Shown here piece by piece: positions 19,759 through 28,731 of a DNA stretch of 64,000 nt. Every line of letters starts with the position of its first letter. Positions within the stretch are counted from its first letter, which is position 1. The notes below the pieces were generated by a model. The model was not told the DNA's origin, did not search any database, and worked only from the letters and a program-made list of their open reading frames with translations. Both the position numbers and the translations under genes were made by a program. Location: the NCBI GenBank assembly GCA_902781045.1, contig CACZHT010000014.1, positions 1-64,000 of the forward strand, given 5' to 3'. The stretch is from an uncultured Bacteroidales bacterium. Lineage in GTDB: Bacteria > Bacteroidota > Bacteroidia > Bacteroidales > Muribaculaceae.

Positions 19759-20835
19759 TCAGAAGTGCCAGCCTTGAGTGACCACGATGGCCATCACCAC
19801 CAGATTGACCAGGCCCATGGGCATGAGGTAGCGCCACTCGAGAGCCAGCATCTGGTCGATGCGCACGCGCGGGAACGACCATCGAATCCACATGAAGATG
19901 AACGTCATGAAGAACGCCTTGCCCAGGAACCACAGTGTGCTGGGGATGTAGTCCATCACTGTGTTGAAGCCGTCCCAGCCGGGTATGTGCAACGGCATCC
20001 ATCCGCCCAGGAAGAGCAGCGCGGCAATGCCACTGACCACAAACAGGTTGAGATACTCGGCCAGATAGAACAGGCCATAGTGGATACCCGAGTACTCGGT
20101 GTGGTAGCCGGCCGTCAGCTCATGCTCGGCTTCGGGCAGGTCAAACGGGCCACGGTTGTTCTCGGCGTTGGCTGCGACAATGTAGATAATGAAAGCGATG
20201 ATGGCAGGCAGATGGCCCTTGAAGAGGAACCAGCCGTCCTGCTGTGCCTCGACGATGCCCGTGATGCTCATTGTGCCCGCCAGACACACCATCGTGAGCA
20301 CCGAGATGCCCACCGACAGCTCGTAACTGATCATCTGCGCGCCCGAACGCATAGCACCGATCAGCGTATACTTGCTGTTGCTCGACCATCCGGCCAGCAG
20401 AATGCCCAGCACACCAATCGACGACACGGCGATGATAAAGAACGCACCGATGTTGAAGTCGATGAACTGCAGCCCCTTGCCCCATGGCAGACAGGCGAAG
20501 GTAAGCACCGAGGCCATCACCACCAGGAAGGGGGCGAGGAAAAACAGGAACTTATCGGTGTGCCACAGTGTGATGATCTCCTTGGTCAGAATCTTGAACA
20601 CATCGGCAAAAATCTGGAGCGAGCCCCAGGGTCCCACACGGATGGGACCGCGTCGACACTGAATCCATCCGCACACCCAACGCTCATACATGATATAAAT
20701 CATGGCCAGCACCGAGTAGGCCAGCAGCAGAAACACCGCCACCAGTACACACTCGACAGTGGTCGTGAGCCATGCCGGCATCCAGCTCAGCAACAACTCA
20801 TGGAGCCAATTGGTGACTGTTGTGAAGTCAAACAT
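19759..20835 (-). CDS. nuoH: NADH-quinone oxidoreductase subunit H
   Basis: 358 residues, eight or so membrane helices; the subunit that forms the quinone chamber with NuoB and NuoD. Motifs: YERWVCGWIQCRRGPIRVGPWG (~50-72, the usual ERKxxxxxQxRxGPNxVGPxG) and the acidic loop with DLPEAEHELTAGYHTEYSG (~228-247). It follows nuoCD and is the last nuo gene before the inserted ATP synthase block. Confidence 0.95.
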   Translation of the reverse strand: MFDFTTVTNWLHELLLSWMPAWLTTTVECVLVAVFLLLAYSVLAMIYIMYERWVCGWIQCRRGPIRVGPWGSLQIFADVFKILTKEIITLWHTDKFLFFLAPFLVVMASVLTFACLPWGKGLQFIDFNIGAFFIIAVSSIGVLGILLAGWSSNSKYTLIGAMRSGAQMISYELSVGISVLTMVCLAGTMSITGIVEAQQDGWFLFKGHLPAIIAFIIYIVAANAENNRGPFDLPEAEHELTAGYHTEYSGIHYGLFYLAEYLNLFVVSGIAALLFLGGWMPLHIPGWDGFNTVMDYIPSTLWFLGKAFFMTFIFMWIRWSFPRVRIDQMLALEWRYLMPMGLVNLVVMAIVVTQGWHF

Positions 20836-20845
20836 ATCTTTTTTT

Positions 20846-20881
20846 GAATTGAGAGTTGTAAAATTGAGAATTGAGAATTAT
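20846..20881. repeat. Heptanucleotide tandem array, 5 units
   Basis: Units GAATTGA, GAGTTGT, AAAATTGA (8 bp), GAATTGA, GAATTAT. It fills the nuoCD-nuoH spacer and overlaps the nuoCD stop codon at 20878-20880. Confidence 0.65.
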
Positions 20882-22527
20882 CGGTCGATGTCGGGGATGA
20901 CATAGTCAATTGAGGCCGTGATGGTGATCAGGTCGGCAATCATGTTGTCGCGGCAAGTGAGGTCGACCACGCCGATGAGGTTGAAGCACGGCGACTGGAA
21001 ATGCAGTCGGTAGGGCTTCTGGAACGGCTTGGGGTCTCCATCGCTCTCCAGGTAGACGCCGAACGCTCCACGGCTGGCCTCGACCTGCTGATACCAGTGT
21101 CCGGCGGGCAGCTTAATCATCTTGGGCACCTTGTCGGCGACATACTCATTGCCCTCGCACTGCTCGAACTTGTCGCATGCCTGACGCAGAATCTTGATGC
21201 TCTGCACCATCTCGTCCATGCGCACCATGTAGCGCGCCATCGAGTCGCCCTCGGTGCGGATGACCTCGTCGAAGTCAAACTCGTTGTAGAGTGAGTAAGG
21301 ATGCGTCTTGCGCACGTCGCAGTGCACGCCACTGGCACGACCGCTGGGGCCGGTGATGCAATAATTGATGGCATCCTCCTTGCCCAGAATGCCCACACCC
21401 ACCATGCGGTTGCGGGCAATCACATTGCCGGTGAACAGCTGGTGATACTCCTTGAGATTCTTCTCAATCACATCGCAGGCATGGCGCACATCCTTGACAA
21501 AGTCGGGATGCACATCGGCCACCACGCCACCGATGGTGCTGTAGCTCATCGACATGCGCGCCCCACATGTGCGGTCGAAGATGTCATAGATGAGTTCGCG
21601 CTCACGGAAGCCGTAGAAGAATGCCGTCGTTGCGCCCTGGTCCATCGTCAAGCAACCGTAGCTCAAGAGGTGCGACGACAAGCGCATCAGCTCGTCCATC
21701 ATCAGGCGGATGAGCTCGGCGCGACGCGGCACCTCAATGCCCAGGGCCTTCTCGATGCACATGCACAGACAGTGGCGGTTGATGTGTGCGGCCATGTAGT
21801 CCATGCGCTCGGTGTAGAGCAGCGTCTGGGGGTAGGTCAGGCTCTCGCACATCTTCTCAATGCCGCGGTGGATGTAGCCGCTGACCACGTCCACCTTCTT
21901 GACCATCTCGCCGTCGAGCGACACACGGTAGCGCAGCACGCCATGGGTGCTGGGGTGCTGGGGACCGACATTGACAACATACTCGTCGTCCTCAAACACC
22001 TTGCCGTCCACCTTGGTGACCTTGCCGTTCTCGTCCTCGACGTATGTGCAGGTGTAGTCCTCATTCTGCTCGTCATCCAGACGGATGGGGTTCAGTTCGG
22101 GATTTGTATCATAGTCCTTGCGCAGGGGGTATCCCACCCAGTCGTTGCGCAAGAAGAAGCGGCGCATGTCGGGGTGACCGATAAAAATGATGCCGAAGAA
22201 GTCGTAGGCCTCGCGCTCCTGATAGTTGGCCACGGCCCATATGTCGCTCACCGAGTGCAGCATGGGCTTGTCACGGTCGGTAGTGGCAACCTTGACGTGG
22301 ACCATCTCTTGTGTCGAGGTGTTGGTCAGGTAGTAGACCACACCCATCGAGTCCTTCCAGTCGACACCGGCCAGACACGACAGCTGGTCAAAGTGCAGCA
22401 CATCCTTGAGTTGCTGTGCCAGGTCATGCCAGAGCGCGTCATCCACGGTGACCTGCAGCAGGCCATCGACCGTGTCAAACTGCGCCTGCGGACACAATGC
22501 AGCAATCTGTTGTTGTAAATCTGCCAT
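20878..22527 (-). CDS. nuoCD: NADH-quinone oxidoreductase subunit C/D fusion
   Basis: 549 residues from the ATG at 22527 (MADLQQQIA). Residues ~1-165 are NuoC (motif YQEREAYDFFGIIFIGHPDMRR); ~185-549 are NuoD, opening with VNVGPQHPSTHGVLRY and ending with the family tail VDLTCRDNMIADLITITASIDYVIPDIDR-like segment. The NuoD part lines the quinone site with NuoB and NuoH. Fusion of C and D is common in this phylum. A longer frame upstream starts in non-homologous sequence and is rejected. The spacer to nuoB (about 150 bp) holds a 7-bp array and no gene. Confidence 0.95.
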   Translation of the reverse strand: MADLQQQIAALCPQAQFDTVDGLLQVTVDDALWHDLAQQLKDVLHFDQLSCLAGVDWKDSMGVVYYLTNTSTQEMVHVKVATTDRDKPMLHSVSDIWAVANYQEREAYDFFGIIFIGHPDMRRFFLRNDWVGYPLRKDYDTNPELNPIRLDDEQNEDYTCTYVEDENGKVTKVDGKVFEDDEYVVNVGPQHPSTHGVLRYRVSLDGEMVKKVDVVSGYIHRGIEKMCESLTYPQTLLYTERMDYMAAHINRHCLCMCIEKALGIEVPRRAELIRLMMDELMRLSSHLLSYGCLTMDQGATTAFFYGFRERELIYDIFDRTCGARMSMSYSTIGGVVADVHPDFVKDVRHACDVIEKNLKEYHQLFTGNVIARNRMVGVGILGKEDAINYCITGPSGRASGVHCDVRKTHPYSLYNEFDFDEVIRTEGDSMARYMVRMDEMVQSIKILRQACDKFEQCEGNEYVADKVPKMIKLPAGHWYQQVEASRGAFGVYLESDGDPKPFQKPYRLHFQSPCFNLIGVVDLTCRDNMIADLITITASIDYVIPDIDR

Positions 22528-22644
22528 ATATATATTAATGTATATGAGTTTCTGTTTTAATAACCGCACATCACGCGAATGCTGGTGCGTCAATTCGATA
22601 ATTCGATAATCCGTGTCGACCGCAATAGAGCCGAAAGCGTCATA

Positions 22645-22672
22645 AATTATGAGTTATGAATTGTGAATTGTT
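22645..22672. repeat. Heptanucleotide tandem array, 4 units
   Basis: Units AATTATG, AGTTATG, AATTGTG, AATTGTT, ending one base from the nuoB stop codon (22674-22676). Confidence 0.65.
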
Positions 22673-22673
22673 G

Positions 22674-23273
22674 TCACTTGTCCTCGGGGACATACTCCAT
22701 GCGTTTCTCCTTGCGGTTGGCTCCACCCAGGAACTTGGTGACCTTGATTTTGCGCTGGAGCTGCATCAAGGCATAGAACATGGCCTCGGGGCGCGGGGGG
22801 CAACCGGGCAGATAGACATCGACCGGGATGATCTCGTCGATGCCCTTGACCACGCAGTAGCTGTTCTTGAACGGTCCGCCACTGACGGTGCAGGCACCGC
22901 AGGCAATCACATACTTGGGCTCGGCCATCTGCTCATACAGTCGCTTGAGCACCGGTGCCATGCGATAGGTGATGGTGCCCTGACACATGATGTAGTCGGC
23001 CTGGCGCGGGCTGTTGCGTGCCACCTCGGCACCAAAGCGTGCCATGTCGTAGCGGGCAGCACCCAGACACATAAACTCGATGGCGCAGCAGCTGGTGCCG
23101 AAGCAGAACGGCCACAGCGAGTTCGACCGGCTCCAGTTGAGCAGCTGGTCGAGCTTGCCCACCACCACATTGACACCCGAGGCATTCAGTTGCTCAACGA
23201 GACTGTCGATATACTCGTTGTCCTTGAAGTCCTCATAACGCATGCTCTTAATCTTCGGTTTCTTCACTTCCAT
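22674..23273 (-). CDS. nuoB: NADH-quinone oxidoreductase subunit B
   Basis: 199 residues, carrier of the terminal 4Fe-4S cluster N2. Cysteine ligands are visible in [11 protein letters not shown], in the [10 protein letters not shown] segment, and in [11 protein letters not shown]. The start is the ATG at 23273, chosen for its Shine-Dalgarno (AAAGGAG at 23281-23287) and family length; the longer frame is unlikely. The start overlaps the end of nuoA by 10 nt, so the two are translationally coupled. Confidence 0.95.
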   Translation of the reverse strand: MEVKKPKIKSMRYEDFKDNEYIDSLVEQLNASGVNVVVGKLDQLLNWSRSNSLWPFCFGTSCCAIEFMCLGAARYDMARFGAEVARNSPRQADYIMCQGTITYRMAPVLKRLYEQMAEPKYVIACGACTVSGGPFKNSYCVVKGIDEIIPVDVYLPGCPPRPEAMFYALMQLQRKIKVTKFLGGANRKEKRMEYVPEDK

Positions 23274-23638
23274 CTCAACGCTCCTTTCTTCCAGGCGTAT
23301 GCCAGACCTAAAACAAGAATAACCAAGAATGTGCCCACGGCAAGCAGTGCACCGCTGCCCAGCGAGCGGCAGATGGCAGCCCACGGGAACAGGAACACAG
23401 TCTCGACGTCAAACATCAGGAACAGAATGGCGAAGAGGTAGTACCCCACATGGAACTGGGCCATCGACTCGCCTCGGGTGGGGATGCCGCACTCATAGGG
23501 CTCGCCTTTCTTCTCGGTGTAGCTACGCGGCCCGACGAGGAACGCGATAATCAAGGCCCCGGCAACAAGCGTCACCGCCGTCAGCGCCGCGGTGACCGCC
23601 AAGGTCGTACTTTGAATACCGAATACTGATAAATCCAT
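23264..23638 (-). CDS. nuoA: NADH-quinone oxidoreductase subunit A
   Basis: 124 residues with three membrane helices. The family motif with the conserved acidic residues is present ([40 protein letters not shown], about residues 46-85). The start is the ATG at 23638. First gene of the respiratory train; the ~100-nt leader upstream contains the likely promoter. Confidence 0.94.
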   Translation of the reverse strand: MDLSVFGIQSTTLAVTAALTAVTLVAGALIIAFLVGPRSYTEKKGEPYECGIPTRGESMAQFHVGYYLFAILFLMFDVETVFLFPWAAICRSLGSGALLAVGTFLVILVLGLAYAWKKGALRWK

Positions 23639-23736
23639 ATAATGTTGTTTATGTTTAATGCACACAAATGCCTCACATCCACCAACTTAGGACAAAAGTC
23701 CGCCATCGGTGAAGCAAAGACCATTTTTTCTCGGTG

Positions 23737-23744
23737 CAAAAGTA
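23737..23744 (-). promoter_or_regulatory. Putative promoter -7 element of the nuo-atp train
   Basis: Reads TACTTTTG on the minus strand (TAnnTTTG), about 99 nt before the nuoA start. It is the only good match in the 252-bp divergent gap before the exporter gene, and would drive all 19 respiratory genes. Confidence 0.5.
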
Positions 23745-23851
23745 CAAAAAAAAATTGGCCTACACCATAGCACAGACCACAATTTTGCACAACTTTTGCA
23801 TTACACAAGCGATTTGCCCAACCCACTGTCCGTCACATGACAAAAAAATAG

Positions 23852-23859
23852 TACCTTTG
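23852..23859 (+). promoter_or_regulatory. Putative -7 promoter element of the exporter gene
   Basis: Reads TACCTTTG, exact TAnnTTTG match, 32 nt before the ATG at 23891. No convincing -33 box. Confidence 0.5.
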
Positions 23860-23890
23860 CACGCACAAACCATAGTACAAGCTACTGAAT

Positions 23891-25210
23891 ATGGGCGAAC
23901 AGAACAAATCTAACCTACCACCGACCGAAGACATGACGCACGAGGCTGAGCTGGCCGAGGTGATGGAAGTGGCCACCGAGGCTGGGCACATCCTGCTGGA
24001 GAACGGTGCCGAGATTTCGCGCGTAGAGGATATCATGAGCCGCATCTCGTCGCACTACGGCGTGGACTCGGGCAATTTCTTCGTGCTCTCTAACGGCATC
24101 TTCTCCACCGGACACACCAGCAAGGTGTCGAAAGCCGGTGGACAAGCCTCGACCTATGCCAACGTCGAGTTCATACCCATCCGCGGCATCGAGTTGTCGA
24201 AAGTTGTAGCAGTCAACCGGTTGAGCTACGACATAGCCGCCTGCAAGGTGAGCATCAGCCAGGCCCGAGAACGGCTGCGCCACATCCGCCAAGCCGCACC
24301 CAAGCCCGCCTGGGAGCAGACTCTGGGGTCGGGTCTGGGTGCCGCCGGGTTCTGTGCGGTGTTCGGCGGCGGCTGGCTCGACTGCGCCGCCGCACTGGTG
24401 GTGGGATTGTTGCTCTATGTCTTTGTGCTGGGTGTGAGTGCCCGGTATCTGTCCAAAATCGTGGGTGGCATGGCCAACGCTCTGGTGGCAACATTGCTGT
24501 GCATCCTGTCGTGGAGAGTGGGTTTCGGCTGTAGCCTAGCCAACATCATCATCGGTGCCATCATGCCGCTTATCCCAGGTGTGCCCTTTGTCAACGGTGT
24601 GCGCGACCTGGCCAACAGCGATTACCTTGCCGGCTTCACGCGTCTGACCGATGCCATGCTGGGTTTCTTCTGCATCGCCGTGGGCGTTTCGCTAGCCTTT
24701 GTCCTCGATGGCGCGCTGCATGGCGGCATGGTGATGCTGAGCGCCATGACCGTAAGTCCACAGACCGCCAGTCTGCTGTGGCAAGCCCTCTCGGCGGGAG
24801 TCGGCACCGCAGCTTTCGCCCTGCTCTTCGGGGCCGACCGTGAGCATTATCTTCCCACCGGCGTGATTGGGGCTATCGGGTGGGTGCTCTATCTGATCAT
24901 GGTCCGTCATGCCGGAGCGACTCCTGTCATCGCCACTCTCGCCTCGTCGACGCTGGTGTGCATCCTCTCGCGCATGGCTGCCATCCCCTTCCGTTCGCCG
25001 GCACAAGTGTTCTTGCTGTGCGGCATTTTCCCGCTAGTGCCGGGCGCGGGCATCTTCTGGTTCACCTACTTTCTGACCGACGCGCAATTCAATTTGGCCT
25101 CCGACAGTGGCTGGCTAGCCATCAAGGTCGCCATAGCCATCGTCTTGGGCATCATCCTGGCTATGGAGTTGCCGCAAAAGCTCTTCTCACACCATAGCAA
25201 AACTCACTAA
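23891..25210 (+). CDS. Threonine/serine exporter family protein (ThrE-like)
   Basis: 439 residues. The N-terminal cytosolic domain (~residues 20-140) carries the DUF1212/ThrE signature (AGHILLENGAEISRVEDIMSRIS, then GGQASTYANVEFIPI), followed by about ten membrane segments (~145-435) that form the ThrE plus ThrE_2 halves in one chain. The known role of the family is proton-driven export of threonine and serine; the actual substrate here is inferred. The gene is divergent from the nuo train and is followed after 15 bp by a lipoprotein gene on the same strand. Confidence 0.85.
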   Translation: MGEQNKSNLPPTEDMTHEAELAEVMEVATEAGHILLENGAEISRVEDIMSRISSHYGVDSGNFFVLSNGIFSTGHTSKVSKAGGQASTYANVEFIPIRGIELSKVVAVNRLSYDIAACKVSISQARERLRHIRQAAPKPAWEQTLGSGLGAAGFCAVFGGGWLDCAAALVVGLLLYVFVLGVSARYLSKIVGGMANALVATLLCILSWRVGFGCSLANIIIGAIMPLIPGVPFVNGVRDLANSDYLAGFTRLTDAMLGFFCIAVGVSLAFVLDGALHGGMVMLSAMTVSPQTASLLWQALSAGVGTAAFALLFGADREHYLPTGVIGAIGWVLYLIMVRHAGATPVIATLASSTLVCILSRMAAIPFRSPAQVFLLCGIFPLVPGAGIFWFTYFLTDAQFNLASDSGWLAIKVAIAIVLGIILAMELPQKLFSHHSKTH

Positions 25211-25225
25211 AGCTCACTTTTTAGC

Positions 25226-26749
25226 ATGAAAATTGTCAAGTTCATCGTCATCTATTCCATGACATTGTTGCTGGCCAGTTGTGTCCAGCATGCGATGCCC
25301 CCATTCGCCACGACACCTCACTGGACCCTCGACGGCAATGTCGCCACCAGCGCAGTGCATGGTATGGCAATAGACTTCGGTGGCGGCAATACGTTCCCCA
25401 TCACCAACGCCAGCGATGGTGAGTATGAGTTGAACTTCATCTCTTCGCCCGAGCAATTTGCCCACTATGATATTGTTTGCCAGAATTATATATCCTCAGC
25501 CATTCGCCAGATTCCCTTACTGATTGACTCAATAGAGTTTGTGCTTGCCGATTGCTACATTACATTCACACCCAACGTCACAAAGGGATGGATGCCCGAT
25601 CTGGTGCGCCAGGCCGACGGATCGGAGTGGGTGGTCGAAGCCAATCCACGCAGCAGCACCATTCAACCACACGACGAGATTTGGCGCAACTACATCTTCG
25701 ACAACCATCGGCACCGCATCATTGTCGTTGACCGGCTGGTGAAGAACGGCAGGCACATCGGCATCGCCTACATCCTGCAGGGCGAAGACAAGCATGTGCC
25801 CTTCACGTCAACATATCACTACGATGTGACGCACCGGCGCAACATACAACCCGTGGGCGAAGCCATGAGGGCATTGCTCGACATCACCATCGCCGCCAGC
25901 CAGTCACATTTCACCCCCCGCAGCTACGCAGAGTATGTCCACGCGGCCGACTCATGTTTCATGGCCGGCGACTATGCCGGGGCATCGCGCCTGTTTGACC
26001 ACGCCTTCGCCGTGTCGCACGACATACCTGGCCAGCATCTCTACAATGCCGCCTGTGCCGCAGCACAGGCAGGACTGAACGATGTGGCATTCAGACGTTT
26101 GAACGCACGAATCGAGAATGAGCCTAACTGGTATGTCGACGACCCCAATGCTGACACCGACCTCGCTTCGCTACACTCCGACTTGCGGTGGAAGGCATAC
26201 GTTGACACCATTATTGCCCGTCGCGACCGCATCGAGGCAGGTTATGACAAGCCGCTGCGCGCCCAGCTACAAGCCATTGCCCAGCGCGACCAGGACATCC
26301 GCCATGAATTTCTGAATGCCTATCGGGCCACCCCACGCAACCAGACACTCATCGACTCGCTTGCCCGCCAGATGCAGCGCATCGACAGTGTCAACCAAGC
26401 CGAGATTTGCCACATCCTTGACACACGTGGCTGTGTGGGCAGCGACCTTGTGGGCAATGCCAGCAGCGTGTTCTGGCTAGTCATTCAGCACGCGCCCGTC
26501 GAGTTGCAGAGGCGCTACTTCCCGCTCTTTGTGCAAGCCGCACAGCGTGGCGACCTCGCCCGCGAGAACATAGCCATGATGGACGACCGCATCGCCATGT
26601 TCGAGGGCCGTCCACAACGCTATGGCACCCAGATTGTGGATGGGAAACTGTATCAGTTGCTCGACCCAGCCAAAGTTGACCAATGGCGACACGAGATGGG
26701 CATGCAGCCACTCGCCGACTACCTGCGCCAAATGGGTGTGCAGAATTAA
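25226..26749 (+). CDS. DUF6624-like lipoprotein
   Basis: 507 residues. The N-terminus is a lipoprotein signal with lipobox LLASC (Cys at about residue 19). Residues ~230-330 show a helical pair that looks like a TPR (YVHAADSCFMAGDYAGASRLFDHAF then LYNAACAAAQAGLNDVAFRRL). The C-terminal ~150 residues (from about 350) match what I remember of DUF6624: a helical region with DQDIRHEF, SVNQAEICHILDTRG, and the ending TDRI-like / RPQRYGTQ segment. No enzymatic role is known to me. It is probably co-transcribed with the exporter upstream and is convergent with ispF, 13 bp away. Confidence 0.7.
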   Translation: MKIVKFIVIYSMTLLLASCVQHAMPPFATTPHWTLDGNVATSAVHGMAIDFGGGNTFPITNASDGEYELNFISSPEQFAHYDIVCQNYISSAIRQIPLLIDSIEFVLADCYITFTPNVTKGWMPDLVRQADGSEWVVEANPRSSTIQPHDEIWRNYIFDNHRHRIIVVDRLVKNGRHIGIAYILQGEDKHVPFTSTYHYDVTHRRNIQPVGEAMRALLDITIAASQSHFTPRSYAEYVHAADSCFMAGDYAGASRLFDHAFAVSHDIPGQHLYNAACAAAQAGLNDVAFRRLNARIENEPNWYVDDPNADTDLASLHSDLRWKAYVDTIIARRDRIEAGYDKPLRAQLQAIAQRDQDIRHEFLNAYRATPRNQTLIDSLARQMQRIDSVNQAEICHILDTRGCVGSDLVGNASSVFWLVIQHAPVELQRRYFPLFVQAAQRGDLARENIAMMDDRIAMFEGRPQRYGTQIVDGKLYQLLDPAKVDQWRHEMGMQPLADYLRQMGVQN

Positions 26750-26762
26750 TGGATCTTGCTGC

Positions 26763-27230
26763 CTATACAATCAGAGCCACGGCATAGGCGCTGATGCCCT
26801 CCTCGCGGCCGGTGAAGCCCAGGCGCTCGGTGGTAGTGGCCTTGATGGAAACCTGGTTCAGTTCACACTCCAGGCATGCGGCCAGTTGCTCCTGCATGGC
26901 AGGGATGTGAGGGTTGATTTTGGGGCGTTCGGCGCAGATGGTGATGTCACAGTTACCCAGTGTATAGCCCTGCTCCTTAATCAAGCGATTGACCTCGCGC
27001 AGTAGCTTGCGGCTGTCAATGCCCTTATAGCGCGGGTCGGTGTCGGGAAAGTGATAGCCAATGTCGCGCAGACAAGCGGCTCCCAACAATGCGTCGCACA
27101 AGGCATGAATCACCACATCTGCATCGCTGTGCCCCAGCAGTCCCAACTCATGCTCAATCTTGACACCGCCCAGCCATAGCTCACGCTCGGGCACTAGGCG
27201 ATGCACATCATATCCCATTCCTATTCTCAT
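26763..27230 (-). CDS. ispF: 2-C-methyl-D-erythritol 2,4-cyclodiphosphate synthase
   Basis: 155 residues; makes the cyclic diphosphate in the MEP isoprenoid pathway, in the cytosol. Metal ligands Asp and His in GYDVHRL (residues 7-13) and the family motif [22 protein letters not shown] (~30-51) are present, as are the [12 protein letters not shown] and [15 protein letters not shown] segments. The start is the ATG at 27230, preceded by a good Shine-Dalgarno (AGGAGG, 27236-27241); an adjacent GTG at 27233 is the other option. In the Porphyromonas gingivalis order I remember, ispF follows porU-porV; here porV is next door but porU is 20 kb away. Confidence 0.95.
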   Translation of the reverse strand: MRIGMGYDVHRLVPERELWLGGVKIEHELGLLGHSDADVVIHALCDALLGAACLRDIGYHFPDTDPRYKGIDSRKLLREVNRLIKEQGYTLGNCDITICAERPKINPHIPAMQEQLAACLECELNQVSIKATTTERLGFTGREEGISAYAVALIV

Positions 27231-27307
27231 CACAATCCTCCTATGTCTAAATGAAAAAAGGACACAAGAGTGTACACCTTATGCCCTTATGTTCTTATCT
27301 CTAATTA

Positions 27308-28507
27308 TCAGTTGCGACCGAAGAGGCCACGGATGCCGTCCAAGTCGAACGACAGGGTGAAACGCAACGTCTGGTCGAGCGGAGAGTTCTGAGCCGTGGC
27401 AATCATGTAGGCGGCATCCAGACGAATGACGTTGAGCGAGAAACCGGCTCCCAGGCCGAAGTACTGGCGATTGCCGTTGAACTTGCTCTCATAGTAGTAG
27501 CCACCACGCAAGAAGAACTGCTGATTGTAGGCATACTCGGTACCGATTGAATAAGTGATGCGTTTGAACGGATGATCCTTGAACGAATCGAAGATACCCG
27601 CAATTGACGACTTGTCCTTCCACGCCTGCTCGTCCTGGCTGAAAGCCTCCTGGTTGTAGTTGCCGTCCTCGGTATAGTACTTCGGGTCGGTATTACGAGG
27701 CTTGGCCGGAACCATCAGTTTGTTGGCATCGACCGAGAGGGTCAGGTTGTGATAGTCGGCCAGCGGGAAGGTGAACGCCGTACCTAGACGCAAGTTGGCA
27801 GGCAAGAAAGCCGGGTCATTTCCGCCATTATACGAAATCTTTGAGCCGATGTTCGACAAGTTGGCACCGATTGACCACTGGCACTCGTTGCGTCCAATGA
27901 TGGGATAGGTCGTGTAATAGCACGAGAGGTCGGCCGCAAACGCCGACGAACCCTTGCTCTGGTCGGGAGTGTCCATACTACCACCATAACCCAAGTCGCT
28001 ATAGATGAAACGCAGTGCCACACCCATCGAGAACTTCTCGGACAACTTGCGCGAATAGCCCACGTCGACCGCCATCTCAAACGGGTTGACCGTGCCCATG
28101 GCCGATCCGCCGGCATCACTCATCTGCACCTCGCCCAACGAGAAATAGCGCAACGACAGGCTCACCGCCTGATTGTCGGCACTACCAATCTTCAGATAAC
28201 CCGACAAGTTGGCCAGATAGATGTCGTTGACAATCTTGCGCAGCCATGGCGTGTAACTCAATGCAACACCCGCCTTGCTGTAGGCAAAAGCATACTTCGA
28301 TGGATTCCAGAACTGCGAGTTGACATCGGGGTCGGTGGCGGCACCCAAGTCGCCCATCGACGCTCCACGTGCGTCGGGTGTGATGCTCAACGAGGTCACA
28401 CCGGTGGTGATGGGGTTGAACTCCGAGTCCTTGATGTCGCCATCTTGTGCCGCCGCTCCCAGCGCGACAGCCACGGTCATGGCCAATATCGGAAACTTAA
28501 TCTTCAT
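27308..28507 (-). CDS. porV: T9SS outer membrane protein PorV (LptO)
   Basis: 399-residue outer-membrane barrel of the FadL/UPF0164 type that shuttles T9SS cargo from the SprA translocon to the PorU sortase. Signal peptide 1-20. Typical segments: GVTSLSITPDARGASMGDLGAA (~35-56), SQFWNPSKYAFA (~65-76), LSYTPWLRKIVNDIYLANLSGY (~83-104), and the end motif LRFTLSFDLDGI. The aromatic-rich strands and the Gly/Asn turns agree with a barrel. Conserved neighbour ispF follows after 74 bp. It implies that this cell has a T9SS and that the C25 peptidases at the right end of the window act with it. Confidence 0.92.
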   Translation of the reverse strand: MKIKFPILAMTVAVALGAAAQDGDIKDSEFNPITTGVTSLSITPDARGASMGDLGAATDPDVNSQFWNPSKYAFAYSKAGVALSYTPWLRKIVNDIYLANLSGYLKIGSADNQAVSLSLRYFSLGEVQMSDAGGSAMGTVNPFEMAVDVGYSRKLSEKFSMGVALRFIYSDLGYGGSMDTPDQSKGSSAFAADLSCYYTTYPIIGRNECQWSIGANLSNIGSKISYNGGNDPAFLPANLRLGTAFTFPLADYHNLTLSVDANKLMVPAKPRNTDPKYYTEDGNYNQEAFSQDEQAWKDKSSIAGIFDSFKDHPFKRITYSIGTEYAYNQQFFLRGGYYYESKFNGNRQYFGLGAGFSLNVIRLDAAYMIATAQNSPLDQTLRFTLSFDLDGIRGLFGRN

Positions 28508-28585
28508 TGTCGTGATTAATTTGCGTTTATAAATGATAAACTACATTTTGCCCCGATTATTGTATTTTTGCAAAAAATCATCAAC

Positions 28586-28731
28586 TGGCGAATTGGGGAC
28601 GGTTCTTTTTCCGCCAAAAGTTAAAACACCTTTCAAGTTTGGCGAAAAAGAACCGTCCCTAATTCGCCAAATCAAAAGAAGTGTTAAGTTTGGCGAAAAA
28701 GAACCGTCCCTAATTCGCCACTAATTCGCCA
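28586..28731. repeat. REP-like cluster of three inverted elements
   Basis: Three ~31-34 bp elements: one in reverse (28586-28616) and two in forward orientation (28638-28671, 28689-28720), then a partial copy (28721-28731). Each has inverted ends TTTGGCGAA / TTCGCCAAA around AGAACCGTCCC. The cluster fills most of the 224-bp gap between recG and porV and abuts the recG stop codon. It shares its core with the pair at 4962-5044. Confidence 0.85.

Noticed and set aside
22528..22593. Longer nuoCD start.
   Set aside because: The extra residues are not NuoC-like; the ATG at 22527 fits.
28533..28724. Frame translating to repeated KFGEKEPSLIR.
   Set aside because: It is made by the REP-like repeats, which read as tandem peptides; no start site or family.
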